Shown: positions 8,833-19,322, numbered from the stretch's first letter. The stretch: DNA of 64,000 nucleotides from Inhella sp. (GCF_027532025.1 NZ_JAPZSY010000053.1:1-64000), one strand, 5' to 3'. A program made the numbers and translations. Notes: a model not told the origin generated them from the letters alone.

Positions 8833-9155
8833 CGCCCGACCTCGGGCCCAAGGCGCAAGCGTTCCACCACCTCGCCCCCCTTCAGGTGGCGCTCGACGAT
8901 CTCGTCGATGTCGGCAGCATCCACGAAGGTGTACCAAACCGCCTCCGGGTAGACCACCGCCACCGGCCCGCCCGCGCAGCGGTCCAAACAGCCGGCACGG
9001 TTGACGCGCACCCCTCCAGCGCCGGCAAGCCCTTCGGCCTTGACCCGTTGCTTGCAGTGGTTGAACGCCGCCTCGGCCCCATGGTGGGCACAGCACGCCT
9101 CGCCGCCGCTGCGCTCATTGAGGCAGAAGAAGACGTGTCGCTGGTAATAGCTCAT
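8829..9155 (-). CDS. Thioredoxin-like [2Fe-2S] ferredoxin
   Basis: A 108-residue electron carrier of the thioredoxin-fold ferredoxin family (related to the NuoE C-terminal domain). Cys11 (FFCLNERS), the CC pair at 21-22 and a later pair in AGCLDRCAGGP (Cys56, Cys60) supply the ligands of the expected 2Fe-2S centre. The partner is unknown. ATG 9155 lies 29 bases after the VanZ-like gene, and its stop overlaps the GTG start of the hydrolase gene. Confidence 0.9.
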   Translation of the reverse strand: MSYYQRHVFFCLNERSGGEACCAHHGAEAAFNHCKQRVKAEGLAGAGGVRVNRAGCLDRCAGGPVAVVYPEAVWYTFVDAADIDEIVERHLKGGEVVERLRLGPEVGR

Positions 9156-9184
9156 GGGCCACCCCCCGGGAAAAACCCTGGATT

Positions 9185-10297
9185 CTAGGGAGCGCGTACT
9201 GCCCGATCCTGGCGCCGGGTCAGGCTGGCCAGCAGCCAAGCCAAGGCGAACAGCGGCCACAGACGCCCCACCCACTGCACCACGCCATACAGCCGAACCT
9301 GCGCGCCCCCCAGCCAAGCTCGAAGGCTGGCCTCCAGAAAGGGATCGCCCGCCAATCGGTTGACCAGTCCCAGCAGCAGCGCCAGCCACAAGACCCCCAA
9401 CAGCGCGTTCCAACGCGCCGGCAGCAGACTCAGGCACAGCGCAGCGACCCAAGCGGCCGCCACGGCCGGCACGGTCGCTGGCGTCAGCCAACTCCAGGCC
9501 TTGTCTGGCCCATGCACCCACGCGGCCGCCAAGCAACTGGCACCCATGCCCACGGCAAGGGTCAGGGTGACGCACAGAACCCGATGCCAGCCGGACTTTG
9601 ACGCGGCCAGCACCAGCCCACAGGGCGCGAGCAGGCCCAGCGCGGTGACCGCCAGGGCCCAACTCGGCGGCGCCTGAGCCAGCGCCCACGTGGGCAAAAG
9701 CGGCCAGCCGCGGTCCGTCAGCACGGCATTGGCCAAAGACACCACTTCGGGCAAGAACTGGCCCTGGGCCAGGGGCAGGGGTGCCGGAAACAGCAGCCCC
9801 AGCGGCCACAGCGCCCACAGGGTCAAGGCGCCGGCCGCGTGCGGCACGAACCAACGCTCCCGCCAGCGGGTCGCACGGGTCAATTGGCCACTGAGACCGA
9901 GCGCAATCGCCAAGGCCACCCCCAAGGTCGTGCCCAGGGTGTTGAGGGCCCAGTCTGCGAGCGAAGGCACGCGGGACGCCAGCCCATGCTGTGCCAGCTC
10001 CAAGCCATACGCCAGCGCCGAGGGGAACACGCAGCCGACGACACCCGCCCTGACCCAACCGGCGCCCTGGCGCCACACCACCACGACCGTCAGGAAGCCC
10101 AGAGGAACGTAGCCCAGGGCATTTGCCCACAGGTCGAGCGCGGGCCAGTAGCGAGGCCAGGGCAACGCCAGCAATTCGGTCCATGACGAGCCGGCTGGCC
10201 AAGTCCAGGGCCCGAAAGGATGCAGGCTGGCGTAAAGCACCAAGGCCACGTAGGCCGCCCACAGCCACAGCGTGGAAGAGCGTGGCCTGGCGCTCAA
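9185..10297 (-). CDS. VanZ-like integral membrane protein
   Basis: About 370 residues, mostly hydrophobic, with some nine to ten predicted membrane spans. The N-terminal half has the VanZ-family look: LDLWANALGYVPLGFL and SLADWALNTLGTTLGVAL. The function is not known; VanZ itself affects teicoplanin sensitivity, but no glycopeptide-resistance context exists here. I place the start at TTG 10297, which overlaps the hemJ stop (TTGA). An upstream in-frame start at 10372 would run inside hemJ. Confidence 0.78.
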   Translation of the reverse strand: MSARPRSSTLWLWAAYVALVLYASLHPFGPWTWPAGSSWTELLALPWPRYWPALDLWANALGYVPLGFLTVVVVWRQGAGWVRAGVVGCVFPSALAYGLELAQHGLASRVPSLADWALNTLGTTLGVALAIALGLSGQLTRATRWRERWFVPHAAGALTLWALWPLGLLFPAPLPLAQGQFLPEVVSLANAVLTDRGWPLLPTWALAQAPPSWALAVTALGLLAPCGLVLAASKSGWHRVLCVTLTLAVGMGASCLAAAWVHGPDKAWSWLTPATVPAVAAAWVAALCLSLLPARWNALLGVLWLALLLGLVNRLAGDPFLEASLRAWLGGAQVRLYGVVQWVGRLWPLFALAWLLASLTRRQDRAVRAP

Positions 10298-10725
10298 AAC
10301 GGCTTGACCACCACCAAGACCACGATGCCCGCGAACAGCAAGACCGACACCTCGTTGAACACGCGGAACCATCGGTGGCTGCGCCGGTTGCCCAGGTGCT
10401 CAAAGCGCGACAGCAGACGGCCACACGCATGGTGATAGCCGAGCACGCCCGCCACCAGCAACAGCTTCAGCCACATCCAACCCAGCCCGCTCAGGTAGGC
10501 CGGTGCGTTCATGCCCAGCATCACACCGCCCAACACCACGGCGGGGACCATGAGCAAGGTGCTGAAGCGGTACAACTTCCGAGCCATCAGCAGCAAGCGC
10601 TCCCGCTCGGCGTGGCTGCTGGCCGGCACCATGGCCAAGTTGACGAACAGCCGGGGCAGGTAGAACAGGCCGGCAAACCAAGCGGCCACGAAAACGATGT
10701 GAAAGGCTTTGAGCCAGAGAAACAT
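10294..10725 (-). CDS. hemJ: Protoporphyrinogen IX oxidase, HemJ type
   Basis: HemJ is a small membrane protein that oxidises protoporphyrinogen IX to protoporphyrin IX, the step before iron insertion. The 143-residue protein has four membrane spans. The conserved opening FLWLKAFHIVFVAAWFAG with His9 and the segment GWMWLKLLLVAG with Lys87 carry residues conserved in the family. It sits head-to-head with hemB, another haem gene, supporting HemJ over the related CopD family. A -10-like CATAAT only about seven bases before the ATG could give a near-leaderless mRNA, but no -35 matches. Confidence 0.88.
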   Translation of the reverse strand: MFLWLKAFHIVFVAAWFAGLFYLPRLFVNLAMVPASSHAERERLLLMARKLYRFSTLLMVPAVVLGGVMLGMNAPAYLSGLGWMWLKLLLVAGVLGYHHACGRLLSRFEHLGNRRSHRWFRVFNEVSVLLFAGIVVLVVVKPF

Positions 10726-10776
10726 GCGCGAATTATGGGAGCCGACGTCGACCCCCCGGGCGTTGGGCGGCACCCC

Positions 10777-10803
10777 AAAAAAAACCCCGACCAAAGGTCG
10801 GGG
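10777..10803 (-). terminator. Rho-independent terminator of the hemJ-upstream RNA
   Basis: On the minus strand a perfect 8-bp stem CCCCGACC/GGTCGGGG with a TTT loop is followed by eight T residues (10784-10777). No minus-strand gene ends upstream of it, which is why it points to a short RNA. Confidence 0.85.
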
Positions 10804-10886
10804 TGGAAAGCCTTGATGCTGTCATCACACAAGGCTCCTGCTCAGGGAGGAAAAGCAGGGAACGGCAGCCTCGCGGCTACCATTCG
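10777..10886 (-). ncRNA. Candidate structured small RNA (or terminated leader) upstream of hemJ
   Basis: A promoter, four hairpins and a terminator define a ~110-nt minus-strand RNA. Hairpin 1 (10881-10864) has a 7-bp stem closed by a GCGA tetraloop. Hairpin 2 (10859-10837) has a CCTGC/GCAGG stem and a 13-nt loop containing TTTTCCTCCC (10854-10845), complementary to a Shine-Dalgarno sequence. Hairpin 3 (10836-10809) pairs AGCCTTG with CAAGGCT. The last hairpin is the terminator. No convincing small ORF is present. It could act in trans, or be a terminated leader whose read-through feeds hemJ. Confidence 0.68.
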
Positions 10887-10892
10887 GCGTCG

Positions 10893-10922
10893 AGTCTAGC
10901 GGCGCCCGCCGAAGGCTGACAA
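10893..10922 (-). promoter_or_regulatory. Sigma-70 promoter of the hemJ-upstream RNA
   Basis: Minus-strand TTGTCA (10922-10917), 18 bases, then TAGACT (10898-10893). The predicted start is near 10886. It lies in the hemB/hemJ divergent region. Confidence 0.6.
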
Positions 10923-10961
10923 GCCCACGCCGGAATTCATTGACGATTGATCGGGTCTTGA

Positions 10962-11963
<1,002 letters not shown>

Positions 11964-11970
11964 GCCGGCC

Positions 11971-12996
11971 ATGCAGGCCTGGCACGTGCATGAGCGGCTT
12001 CAAACCCTGGAGCCGCTGCCCCTGGACCTGCCCGACGGAGGCTTCGTGTGGCTGGCGGTGGACCGGGCCTTGCTGCGCGACCAGTTTGCCGAAGTCCAAG
12101 CGCGGCTGGCGCATTGGACCGGCACGCCGTTGCTGGAACTGCACGTCAGCGACCTGCTGAACGAGGAACTGCCCTCGCACTTTGACGACACGCGCGCCTA
12201 CGACCTGCTGGTGCTGCGCCGCTTGGCGCCCACAGCGGACGTGCTGCGCCTGGACACGCAGGCCGTCGGTTTCGCCGTGTGGGGCCGGGTGCTGCTCAGC
12301 GTCCACCCGGCGGACTGCGCGGTGCGAGAGCACTTCGCGCAACGCTTGGCGCAATGGGCATCGCCCGATGCCGGCCCCCGCCGCCTGCCGGCCAGCCCCG
12401 ATGAGTTGATGCTCCGCATGCTCAATCACATGGTGGACGGCTACCTGGACCTTCGCCGCCAACTCACCCGGCACCATGGCGACTTGCAGCAGGCCCTGCT
12501 GGACACCCGCCACCCCTACCAAGACTGGTCCAGTCTGCTGGCGGCGCGCGGCAACCTGCACAAACTGGAAGACCTTTGCGAAGACCAACGCGCGGCCGTG
12601 CAGGAATGGCTCGATGCGCTGACCGACGCCCAAGACCCGGGGCGCGACGCTCGGGACGAGCGCGACAGCTTGCGCGTGCGTGCGCGGGACGTGATCGAGC
12701 ACATCGAGCGCGTGCTCGGCCACGCGCATCGGCTGGGGCTGGCCACCGAGGGTGCCGTGCAAATGCACTACGCCGCCCTGGGCCACCGCACCAACAACAT
12801 CATGCGCGTGCTGACGGCCCTCACGGCCGTCTTCCTGCCGTTGAACCTGATCACCGGCTTCTTCGGCATGAATTTCGACAACCTGCCTCTGATCCACAGC
12901 GCCACCGGCGCTTGGGTGACCCTGGGCCTGATGACCGCCATCGGCCTCGGGCTGGGCTGGTGGCTGCGGCGCAAGCGCTACATCAGTTCACGCTAG
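11971..12996 (+). CDS. CorA/ZntB-type divalent cation transporter
   Basis: The 341-residue inner-membrane protein is built like CorA: a large soluble N-terminal domain with a long helix (about residues 150-255) and two C-terminal membrane spans. The pore signature GMN occurs in [11 protein letters not shown] near residue 300. The C-terminus ends in a basic tail (RRKRYISSR). Magnesium, cobalt or zinc could be the substrate; sequence alone does not say. Supply of magnesium to the neighbouring HemB would fit, but that is speculation. Its 3' end overlaps the ybeY 3' end by 14 bases. Confidence 0.9.
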   Translation: MQAWHVHERLQTLEPLPLDLPDGGFVWLAVDRALLRDQFAEVQARLAHWTGTPLLELHVSDLLNEELPSHFDDTRAYDLLVLRRLAPTADVLRLDTQAVGFAVWGRVLLSVHPADCAVREHFAQRLAQWASPDAGPRRLPASPDELMLRMLNHMVDGYLDLRRQLTRHHGDLQQALLDTRHPYQDWSSLLAARGNLHKLEDLCEDQRAAVQEWLDALTDAQDPGRDARDERDSLRVRARDVIEHIERVLGHAHRLGLATEGAVQMHYAALGHRTNNIMRVLTALTAVFLPLNLITGFFGMNFDNLPLIHSATGAWVTLGLMTAIGLGLGWWLRRKRYISSR

Positions 12997-13453
12997 GACG
13001 GGCGTCCGGGCCGCCGTCGCCGTAAGGGTCGGAGAACCCCAGTTCGCGCAGCAAGGCGGTCTCACGGGCCTCCATGGCTTCGGCTTCGGTGGTGTCTTCA
13101 TGGTCCCAGCCCTGGGCATGCAAAGTGCCATGCACCAGCAGGTGGGCGTAGTGCGCCACGAGGTCTTTGCCCTGGGCTTGAGCCTCCCGCTCCACCACCG
13201 CGGCGCACAGCACCAAATCAGCCACCACCACGGGGGCATCGCTGTAGTCGAAGGTCAGCACGTTGGTGGCGTAATCCTTGGCCCGAAAGCTTCGGTTCAG
13301 CGCACGTCCCTCCTCTTCGTCCACCACCCGCACGGTGATTTCAGCGTCGCAATCCAGGGCGCGACGAATCCAGCGCGCCACCTTGTGGCGGGGCACCAAG
13401 GCGCGGTGGCGAGGGTCGGCCCACTGCAAGGACAGGCTGAGCCGAGGACTCAT
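12983..13453 (-). CDS. ybeY: Endoribonuclease YbeY (rRNA maturation and ribosome quality control)
   Basis: YbeY is a zinc-dependent RNase acting in 16S rRNA 3'-end maturation. The 156-residue protein has the H-x3-H-x5-H zinc motif at His108, His112 and His118 ([11 protein letters not shown]). The preceding NVLTFDYS segment is also typical. ATG 13453 overlaps the phoH stop (ATGA), the conserved phoH-ybeY order of proteobacteria. Confidence 0.96.
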   Translation of the reverse strand: MSPRLSLSLQWADPRHRALVPRHKVARWIRRALDCDAEITVRVVDEEEGRALNRSFRAKDYATNVLTFDYSDAPVVVADLVLCAAVVEREAQAQGKDLVAHYAHLLVHGTLHAQGWDHEDTTEAEAMEARETALLRELGFSDPYGDGGPDARPSVN

Positions 13454-14439
13454 CGGCGCCCCCCAGTGCGTGCATCGCGCTCGTCGTAGGCCTCCACGAT
13501 GCGGCCCACCAGCGGGTGGCGCACCACGTCAGCGCGCGTGAAGCGCGTGGTGGCAATGCCCTCCACCCCATCGAGCACCTGCAAAGCATCGATCAGCCCA
13601 CTGGACGTGCCGCGCGGCAGGTCAATCTGGCTGGTATCACCCGTCACCACCGCGCGCGACCCAAAGCCGATGCGGGTGAGGAACATCTTCATCTGCTCGG
13701 GCGTGGTGTTCTGGGCCTCGTCGAGGATGACAAACGCATGGTTGAGGGTGCGACCGCGCATGAACGCCAAAGGTGCCACTTCCAGCAGGCCCTTCTCTTG
13801 AGCGCGTGCCACTTTGTCGAAGCCCATCAGGTCGAACAGCGCGTCGAACAAAGGGCGCAGGTAGGGGTCCACCTTCTGCGCCAAGTCGCCCGGCAAGAAG
13901 CCCAAGCGTTCGCCGGCCTCGACCGCCGGGCGCGTCAGCACGATGCGCTGCACCTGATGGCGCTCCAAGGCATCGACGGCACACGCCACGGCCAGGTAGG
14001 TCTTGCCCGTGCCGGCCGGCCCCACCCCGAACGTCAGGTCGTGGCCCAGGATCTGCCGCAGGTAGCGCTGTTGGTTGCTGGTGCGCGCAGCCAAGTCGTG
14101 GCGACGGGTGTGCAGCTTGGGCTCGACATCGGCCGGCGCGCTGGGCTCGGCCAGAGAGGCCACCGCAGGACCAACCCCCAAGCCACTCACCGCCTGGGTC
14201 AGGATGAGGTCCACCGCCTCAGGGCTCAGCGGGCGATCGGCCAGGGCGCGCAACTGGTCCAGGGCGGCAGCGGCCCGGCGCGCGGCGGCCGCCGGGCCGT
14301 CGATGCGGAACTGCGCGCCGCGGCGCGACACCACCACCCCCAGGCGTCGGGCCAGGGCATGCAAATGGGCGTCCAGCTCACCACACAAGTGGGCCAGCGC
14401 GCGGTTGTCGATGTCGTCAAAACGGTGGGTCAGGATCAC
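13450..14439 (-). CDS. phoH: PhoH-like ATPase
   Basis: A 329-residue cytoplasmic protein with an N-terminal KH-like segment followed by a P-loop ATPase: Walker A GPAGTGKT near residue 134 and Walker [11 protein letters not shown] near residue 227. It is thought to work on RNA together with YbeY. I chose GTG 14439 because it opens directly on the conserved sequence ([19 protein letters not shown]). This GTG has no ribosome binding site of its own but overlaps the stop of a short leader ORF, so it is probably translated by coupling. ATG 14535 is an in-frame alternative that would add 32 unconserved residues. Confidence 0.92.
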   Translation of the reverse strand: MILTHRFDDIDNRALAHLCGELDAHLHALARRLGVVVSRRGAQFRIDGPAAAARRAAAALDQLRALADRPLSPEAVDLILTQAVSGLGVGPAVASLAEPSAPADVEPKLHTRRHDLAARTSNQQRYLRQILGHDLTFGVGPAGTGKTYLAVACAVDALERHQVQRIVLTRPAVEAGERLGFLPGDLAQKVDPYLRPLFDALFDLMGFDKVARAQEKGLLEVAPLAFMRGRTLNHAFVILDEAQNTTPEQMKMFLTRIGFGSRAVVTGDTSQIDLPRGTSSGLIDALQVLDGVEGIATTRFTRADVVRHPLVGRIVEAYDERDARTGGRR

Positions 14440-14504
14440 GGCACGGAGAGCCGCACGCGAGGGGCGGCGAGGGCGCTGCGCAGCAGCGGAAAAGGCCTGG
14501 GCAT
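14436..14504 (-). CDS. Short leader ORF coupled to phoH
   Basis: A 22-codon ORF (ATG 14504) sits 8 bases after a full AGGAGG (14518-14513), the best ribosome binding site in this region. Its TGA (14438-14436) overlaps the GTG start of phoH. The peptide begins [10 protein letters not shown] and is rich in Arg, Pro and Leu; it resembles nothing I know. Its role may only be to deliver ribosomes to phoH. Confidence 0.5.
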   Translation of the reverse strand: MPRPFPLLRSALAAPRVRLSVP

Positions 14505-14533
14505 TGTCACCCCCTCCTGCACAATCAGCGGCC

Positions 14534-15925
14534 ATGGCCGATCGCCCTCCCCCGCCCGCCTGTCCGCGCCAAGCGTCGTGGCTTTGGGGGGGCGGTCTGG
14601 GGCTGGGGCTGAGCCCGGTGTGGGCGGCGGGCTCGGCCAGCAGCGCGCCGGCGGCCCTCATCGACGTCTTGCCGGGCATGGCTTTGGCTCTGGCCCTGCT
14701 GGCTTTGGCGCATCGCTGGGAGCGGCGCTTGCTCTTGTCCGCCCTGGCCATAGTGCTCTGGCATCTGCTGAGCCTGGAGCTCCCCCTCGGCCGGCTGAGC
14801 CCGAGCCAAGCCTCGGCGCTGCAGGGGCTGATGCTGAGCCTCACCGCCAGCGCCGTGGCCCTGTTGGGTTTGCGCGAGGCCGGGCAGCGGCAACCCGGGT
14901 TGGAGGCCCTGCTCATGGGGCAGGCCCTCCTGTTGCCCTTGCCGCCCTTGCTGGGCTGGAGCGGTCCCGTTGTCCAGATGGCGCCTTGGTGCCTGCTGGC
15001 GATGCAGTTGTGCGGGGTGGCCGCCGGCTTGCTTTGGCTGCGCCCACGCCCGGTCGATGCCGGATGGGCGGCCTGGTGGATGCACGGCCGTCAAGTCGGC
15101 TTGCCCGCGCTGTTGTGCTTGAGCCTGGGCCTGGACGTGCTGCATGGGGCATGGCCGCAGTCGTCGCCGTTCTGGGCCCACGCCGCCGGCCTGACCAGTC
15201 TCTTGATGCTCGTCCAGGGGCTATCGCTGCTGCTCACCTATGCCCAAACCCGCAACCAATTGGAGCAAGAACTGGTGCGGCAAGAACGCCATCTGCGGGA
15301 GCGGATCGCCGACGTCGAACGGCACCACCAGCAACTGGCGGAGCAGCGACTGGACCAAGTGACCGAGCGCGAACGCAAGCGCATCGCCGGTGACCTGCAC
15401 GACGACCTGGGTGCCAAGCTGCTGACCATCGTGCACACCAGCGAGAGCGAGCGCATCTCCACGCTGGCGCGCGAGGCCCTGGAGGAAATGCGCCTCTCCG
15501 TGCGGGGGCTCACCGGCAAGCCCGTGCACCTGATGGACGCCATCGGAGACTGGCGCGCCGAAGCCGTGTTGCGGCTGGGGCAGGCCAACATCGAAGCCGA
15601 CTGGCTGCCGCTGGACGACGACCTCGAGCACACCTTGCCATCGCGCACCTATGTGCAAACCACCCGCATCCTGCGCGAAGCGGTGTCCAACATCATCAAG
15701 CACAGCGAAGCCAGCCGATGCGTGGTGCGCTGCGCGGTGGGCGAGGGCCACTTTCAGATCATCATCCAGGACAATGGTCGCGGCATTCCCAGCGCCGATG
15801 GGCGGCTGGACCGCGGTCATGGCATGGCCAGCATGAAATCCCGCGCCAAACAAATGCTGGGCCAATGCCTGGTCGAATCGAGTCCGGGCTGGGGCACCGT
15901 GATCCGACTGACCCTTCCTTTGTGA
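14534..15925 (+). CDS. Sensor histidine kinase, NarL/DesK (HisKA_3) type
   Basis: The 463-residue membrane kinase has about seven N-terminal hydrophobic spans (residues 20-235) and then a coiled-coil linker. The HisKA_3 dimerisation motif [18 protein letters not shown] has the phospho-acceptor His289. The C-terminal ATPase domain shows an N-box ([13 protein letters not shown]), a G1 box (DNGRGIPS) and a G2 box (GHGMASM). The signal is unknown. The ATG at 14534 has no clear ribosome binding site. Its partner regulator follows 29 bases later. Confidence 0.93.
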   Translation: MADRPPPPACPRQASWLWGGGLGLGLSPVWAAGSASSAPAALIDVLPGMALALALLALAHRWERRLLLSALAIVLWHLLSLELPLGRLSPSQASALQGLMLSLTASAVALLGLREAGQRQPGLEALLMGQALLLPLPPLLGWSGPVVQMAPWCLLAMQLCGVAAGLLWLRPRPVDAGWAAWWMHGRQVGLPALLCLSLGLDVLHGAWPQSSPFWAHAAGLTSLLMLVQGLSLLLTYAQTRNQLEQELVRQERHLRERIADVERHHQQLAEQRLDQVTERERKRIAGDLHDDLGAKLLTIVHTSESERISTLAREALEEMRLSVRGLTGKPVHLMDAIGDWRAEAVLRLGQANIEADWLPLDDDLEHTLPSRTYVQTTRILREAVSNIIKHSEASRCVVRCAVGEGHFQIIIQDNGRGIPSADGRLDRGHGMASMKSRAKQMLGQCLVESSPGWGTVIRLTLPL

Positions 15926-15954
15926 TGCCCTGACCCCCTGCGAGGAGCACCGCC

Positions 15955-16611
15955 ATGAACCACATCCTGCTGCTGGAAGACCTGGCCGAGATTCGCGCTT
16001 GGCTGCGCCAACTCGTCACCCAGGTGTTCGCCCAGGCGCACATCACCGAATGCGCCCGTGTGCAGGATGCGCTGAGCGCCATCCCGCGCCAGCGCTTCGA
16101 CCTCGCCCTGGTGGACCTCGGCTTGCCCGACGGCTCGGGCGTCACCGTGGTGGAGGCCTTACGCAACCAGCAGCCCGAGGCCCAGTCGGTCATCGTCACC
16201 ATCCACGACGACGACGAGCACCTGTTTCCCGCCCTGCAGGCAGGGGCCTTTGGCTACGTGCTGAAGGAGCAGGCCCGCGAGTTGTTCGTCGACCAACTGC
16301 AGCGCATCAGCCAGGGGGAACCCCCGCTGTCCCCCTCCATCGCCCGCAAGGTCATCGCGCACTTCGCGCAGCAGTCGCGTCGCACGCCATCGGCCAACGC
16401 CATGCCCGACGTGCAACTGACCGAGCGCGAAAGCGAAGTGCTGCTGCGCGTGGCCAAAGGCTTCACCCTGCCGGAGATCGGCGTCCAACTCGGGCTGTCT
16501 CGGCACACCATCGCCGATTACGTCAAGCAGATTTACCGAAAGCTCAACGTGAGCTCCCGCGCTGAAGCGGCGCTGGAGGCCCAGCGCCTGGGCCTCTTCG
16601 GCCGCAACTGA
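15955..16611 (+). CDS. Response regulator, NarL/LuxR family
   Basis: The 218-residue transcription factor is the partner of the upstream kinase. It has a receiver domain (residues 1-120, acceptor Asp54 in [10 protein letters not shown], conserved Lys in GYVLKEQA) and a C-terminal LuxR-type helix-turn-helix (about residues 155-212, [15 protein letters not shown]). A GAGGAG ribosome binding site precedes its ATG. Targets are unknown; nothing nearby is an obvious regulon member. Confidence 0.95.
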   Translation: MNHILLLEDLAEIRAWLRQLVTQVFAQAHITECARVQDALSAIPRQRFDLALVDLGLPDGSGVTVVEALRNQQPEAQSVIVTIHDDDEHLFPALQAGAFGYVLKEQARELFVDQLQRISQGEPPLSPSIARKVIAHFAQQSRRTPSANAMPDVQLTERESEVLLRVAKGFTLPEIGVQLGLSRHTIADYVKQIYRKLNVSSRAEAALEAQRLGLFGRN

Positions 16612-16622
16612 GCGGCGCGCCG

Positions 16623-17192
16623 ATGATCGGACGACTGCAAGGCCGTTTGGCGGGCAAGGCCCCGCCGCAGGTGCTGATCGACGTGCAAGGCGTGGGCTAC
16701 GAGGTGGACGTGCCCATGAGCACCTTCTGCGCCCTGCCTGCCCTGGGCGAGCCCGTGAGCCTGCTCACGCATTTCGTGGTCCGCGAGGACGCCCAGGTGT
16801 TGTTCGGCTTTCTGGGCGGCGACGAACGCGAGGCGTTCCGGCAACTCATCAAGATCTCCGGCGTGGGGCCGCGCACGGCGCTGTCTCTGCTGTCGGGCTT
16901 GAGCGTGGCCGACCTGCAGGCGGCCGTGGCGCAACAAGACGCCTCCCGCCTCGTCAAGGTGCCCGGCATTGGCAAGAAAACCGCCGAACGCCTGTTGTTG
17001 GAACTCAAGGGCAAGCTGGGCGAAGCCCTGGCCGCGCCCAGCTCCACACCCAGCGCCCGCGGCGACATCCAACAAGCCCTGCTGGCCCTGGGCTACAACG
17101 AGCGCGAAGCCGATGCCGCCCTCAAAACCCTGCCCGCCGACGTGTCGGTGAGCGACGGCATCAAGCTGGCCCTCAAGGCCCTGTCGCGCTGA
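16623..17192 (+). CDS. ruvA: Holliday junction DNA helicase subunit RuvA
   Basis: RuvA binds four-way DNA junctions and loads RuvB for branch migration. The 189-residue protein has the N-terminal OB domain, two helix-hairpin-helix motifs ([14 protein letters not shown] and [16 protein letters not shown]) and the C-terminal RuvB-binding domain ([14 protein letters not shown]). It starts 11 bases after the response regulator and precedes ruvB by 16 bases. ruvC is not in the window. Confidence 0.97.
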   Translation: MIGRLQGRLAGKAPPQVLIDVQGVGYEVDVPMSTFCALPALGEPVSLLTHFVVREDAQVLFGFLGGDEREAFRQLIKISGVGPRTALSLLSGLSVADLQAAVAQQDASRLVKVPGIGKKTAERLLLELKGKLGEALAAPSSTPSARGDIQQALLALGYNEREADAALKTLPADVSVSDGIKLALKALSR

Positions 17193-17208
17193 CGCCAGCG
17201 CCCCCGAC

Positions 17209-18264
17209 ATGCCCATCCAAACCGACGACTTCACCGCCCCGCAGCGCCTGGTGTCTGCCGCTCCCGCCTCGCCCAAAGAAGAAGCCCTGGAGCGCGCCCT
17301 GCGCCCCAAGCGCCTGGACGACTACGTGGGCCAACCCAAGGTGCGCGAACAGCTGGCGATCTTCGTTGACGCCGCGCGCCGCCGCGCCGAGGCCCTGGAC
17401 CACGTGCTGCTCTTCGGCCCGCCAGGTCTGGGCAAGACCACCCTGTCGCACATCATCGCGGCCGAACTCGGGGTGCGCCTGCACCAGACCTCGGGCCCCG
17501 TGCTGGAAAAGCCGCGCGACCTGGCGGCCATTTTGACCAGTTTGGAGAAGAACGACGTCCTCTTCATCGACGAAATCCACCGGCTGTCGCCCGTCGTCGA
17601 AGAAATCCTGTACCCGGCGCTGGAAGACTTCCAGATCGACATCCTGATTGGCGAAGGCCCGGCCGCACGCTCCATCAAGCTGGACCTGCAGCCGTTCACC
17701 CTCGTCGGCGCCACCACCCGCGCGGGCATGCTCACCAACCCGCTGCGCGACCGCTTCGGCATCAGCGCGCGGCTGGAGTTCTACAGCGCCGAAGACCTGC
17801 AACGCATCGTGCACCGCTCGGCCGAATTGCTGGGCGTGCCCATCGACCACGACGGCGCGCTGGAAATCGCCCGTCGCGCTAGCGGCACACAGCGCATCGC
17901 CAACCGCCTGCTGAGGCGGGAGCGTGACTGGGCCGAATTCAAAGGCGACGGCCGCATCCACCGCGAGGCAGCCGCCCAAGCCCTGACGCTGTTGGACGTC
18001 GACCCCATGGGCTTCGATCTGATGGACCGCAAGCTGCTGGACGCGCTCATCCACCGCTTCGACGGTGGCCCCGTCGGCCTGGACAACCTGGCCGCCGCCA
18101 TCGGCGAGGCCAGCGACACCATCGAAGATGTCATCGAGCCCTACTTGATCCAGCAGGGCTTCCTGCACCGCACGCCCCGCGGTCGCCAAGCCACCCTGGC
18201 CAGCTACCGCCACCTGGGGCTCGCCGCGCCGCAGCGCGACGGAGCGTTGTTCGGCGACGCTTGA
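17209..18264 (+). CDS. ruvB: Holliday junction DNA helicase motor RuvB
   Basis: RuvB is the AAA+ hexameric motor of branch migration. The 351-residue protein has Walker [11 protein letters not shown], Walker B LFIDEIHR, sensor-1 VGATTRAG and the arginine-containing [12 protein letters not shown] segment. A winged-helix domain follows. It is the last gene of the plus-strand run and ends at a shared terminator with the porin gene. Confidence 0.97.
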   Translation: MPIQTDDFTAPQRLVSAAPASPKEEALERALRPKRLDDYVGQPKVREQLAIFVDAARRRAEALDHVLLFGPPGLGKTTLSHIIAAELGVRLHQTSGPVLEKPRDLAAILTSLEKNDVLFIDEIHRLSPVVEEILYPALEDFQIDILIGEGPAARSIKLDLQPFTLVGATTRAGMLTNPLRDRFGISARLEFYSAEDLQRIVHRSAELLGVPIDHDGALEIARRASGTQRIANRLLRRERDWAEFKGDGRIHREAAAQALTLLDVDPMGFDLMDRKLLDALIHRFDGGPVGLDNLAAAIGEASDTIEDVIEPYLIQQGFLHRTPRGRQATLASYRHLGLAAPQRDGALFGDA

Positions 18265-18309
18265 GCCCCATCGCCCAGAGCGCTCGTTCTTTTTGAAATC
18301 CCCAAAAAC

Positions 18310-18331
18310 AAAGCGGCCCGCGGGCCGCTTT
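18310..18331. terminator. Bidirectional terminator between ruvB and the porin gene
   Basis: A perfect 22-base palindrome (AAAGCGGCCCG and its complement). On the minus strand it runs into TTTGTTTTTGGGG, a good T-tract for the porin transcript; on the plus strand the tract is TTTGTGTGTT. Confidence 0.85.
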
Positions 18332-18353
18332 GTGTGTTCTGGTCGACGTTCGA

Positions 18354-19322
18354 TCAGAAGTTGTGGCGCACGCCGAAAGCCAGCGCGGAGAAGTCCCCGC
18401 GCTTGTTGAAAGTCGCTGGATTAGAGGTCACGCCGGTGTTGTCGCGATTCAAGTCACGGTCCGTGTAGTAGCCGTAAACCTTGGTGCGTTTGCTCAAGTT
18501 GTAGTTGTAACCCAAAGTCATTTGCTCACCGTTGCTGGCGCGGCCCAAATTGAAGTGGAACTCTGAAGCGCCGAGCGAGTACATCAACGCAACACGTGCA
18601 GCCTTGTACTTCCCTGACACAGGCGCCACGCCCGCGGTGTAGTTCTTGCCTTGGTTGTAATAAGCGCCAAGGGTAAACGCACCCAATTCATACAGCCCAC
18701 GGACGGCCCATTGAGTACTGCTACCCTGATCGGCCATACCAAACCCGAGATGCAAAGGCCCGGAGTCATAGTTACCTGCGAAATCGTAGGCGCGGCCACC
18801 CGGGGCACCTTCGCTCACGGACACTGACATGCTGGCGTTGAAGCCGCCCACTGTGGGAGTGAAATACCCGACTTTATTGTTCTTGACCAAGGGGCCGAAA
18901 GCGTACAAAGCGTCTTCGGAGCTACCGGTGTCGTGGTTGTGCATGCTGATGTAGTCCGCCGTGGCGAAATACGATTCGGGCGTGAAGCTGCCCAAGCGCA
19001 CCGCGCCGAACGAGCCCGCCAGTTGCACCCACGCTTCACGGCCCCAGAAGGTCGTGCCCGCGGTGGAAACGCCTGTGTCCGAATTGAAACCGTGCTCCAG
19101 GTTGAAGCTGGCCTTCAGGCCGCCGCCGATGTCTTCCAAGCCCTTGAAGCCCAGACGCGAGGCGTTGTTGGCCACAACCCACTTGCGGGCGCCGCCGTTT
19201 TCCTTTTGGGTCTCGACGGTGGTGTTCAACCGACCGTAGAGGGTGACCGAACTTTGGGCGAACGCCGGGGCCGCGACAGCAGCGGCCACGAGGGCGAGGG
19301 CAGACAGGGTGAATTTCTTCAT
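18354..19322 (-). CDS. Gram-negative porin, general diffusion type
   Basis: An outer-membrane trimeric beta-barrel porin of the Burkholderiales OmpC/Omp32-like family. The 322-residue precursor has a clear signal peptide (MKKFTLSALALVAAAVAAPAFA) followed by SSVTLYGRLNTTVE, the usual first strand. It ends in a phenylalanine (AFGVRHNF), the signal read by the outer-membrane assembly machinery. It is slightly shorter than most porins of the family (330-370). It is monocistronic, ending at the palindromic terminator. Confidence 0.95.
   Translation of the reverse strand: MKKFTLSALALVAAAVAAPAFAQSSVTLYGRLNTTVETQKENGGARKWVVANNASRLGFKGLEDIGGGLKASFNLEHGFNSDTGVSTAGTTFWGREAWVQLAGSFGAVRLGSFTPESYFATADYISMHNHDTGSSEDALYAFGPLVKNNKVGYFTPTVGGFNASMSVSVSEGAPGGRAYDFAGNYDSGPLHLGFGMADQGSSTQWAVRGLYELGAFTLGAYYNQGKNYTAGVAPVSGKYKAARVALMYSLGASEFHFNLGRASNGEQMTLGYNYNLSKRTKVYGYYTDRDLNRDNTGVTSNPATFNKRGDFSALAFGVRHNF

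Noticed and set aside
10587-10832. Open frame overlapping the hemJ-upstream RNA and its terminator
   Set aside because: It starts at a TTG, translates through the terminator hairpin and overlaps hemJ in another frame; no family resemblance.
14436-14535. PhoH starting at ATG 14535
   Set aside because: The extra 32 residues are low-complexity and unlike PhoH; the conserved sequence opens at GTG 14439. Kept as an alternative only.
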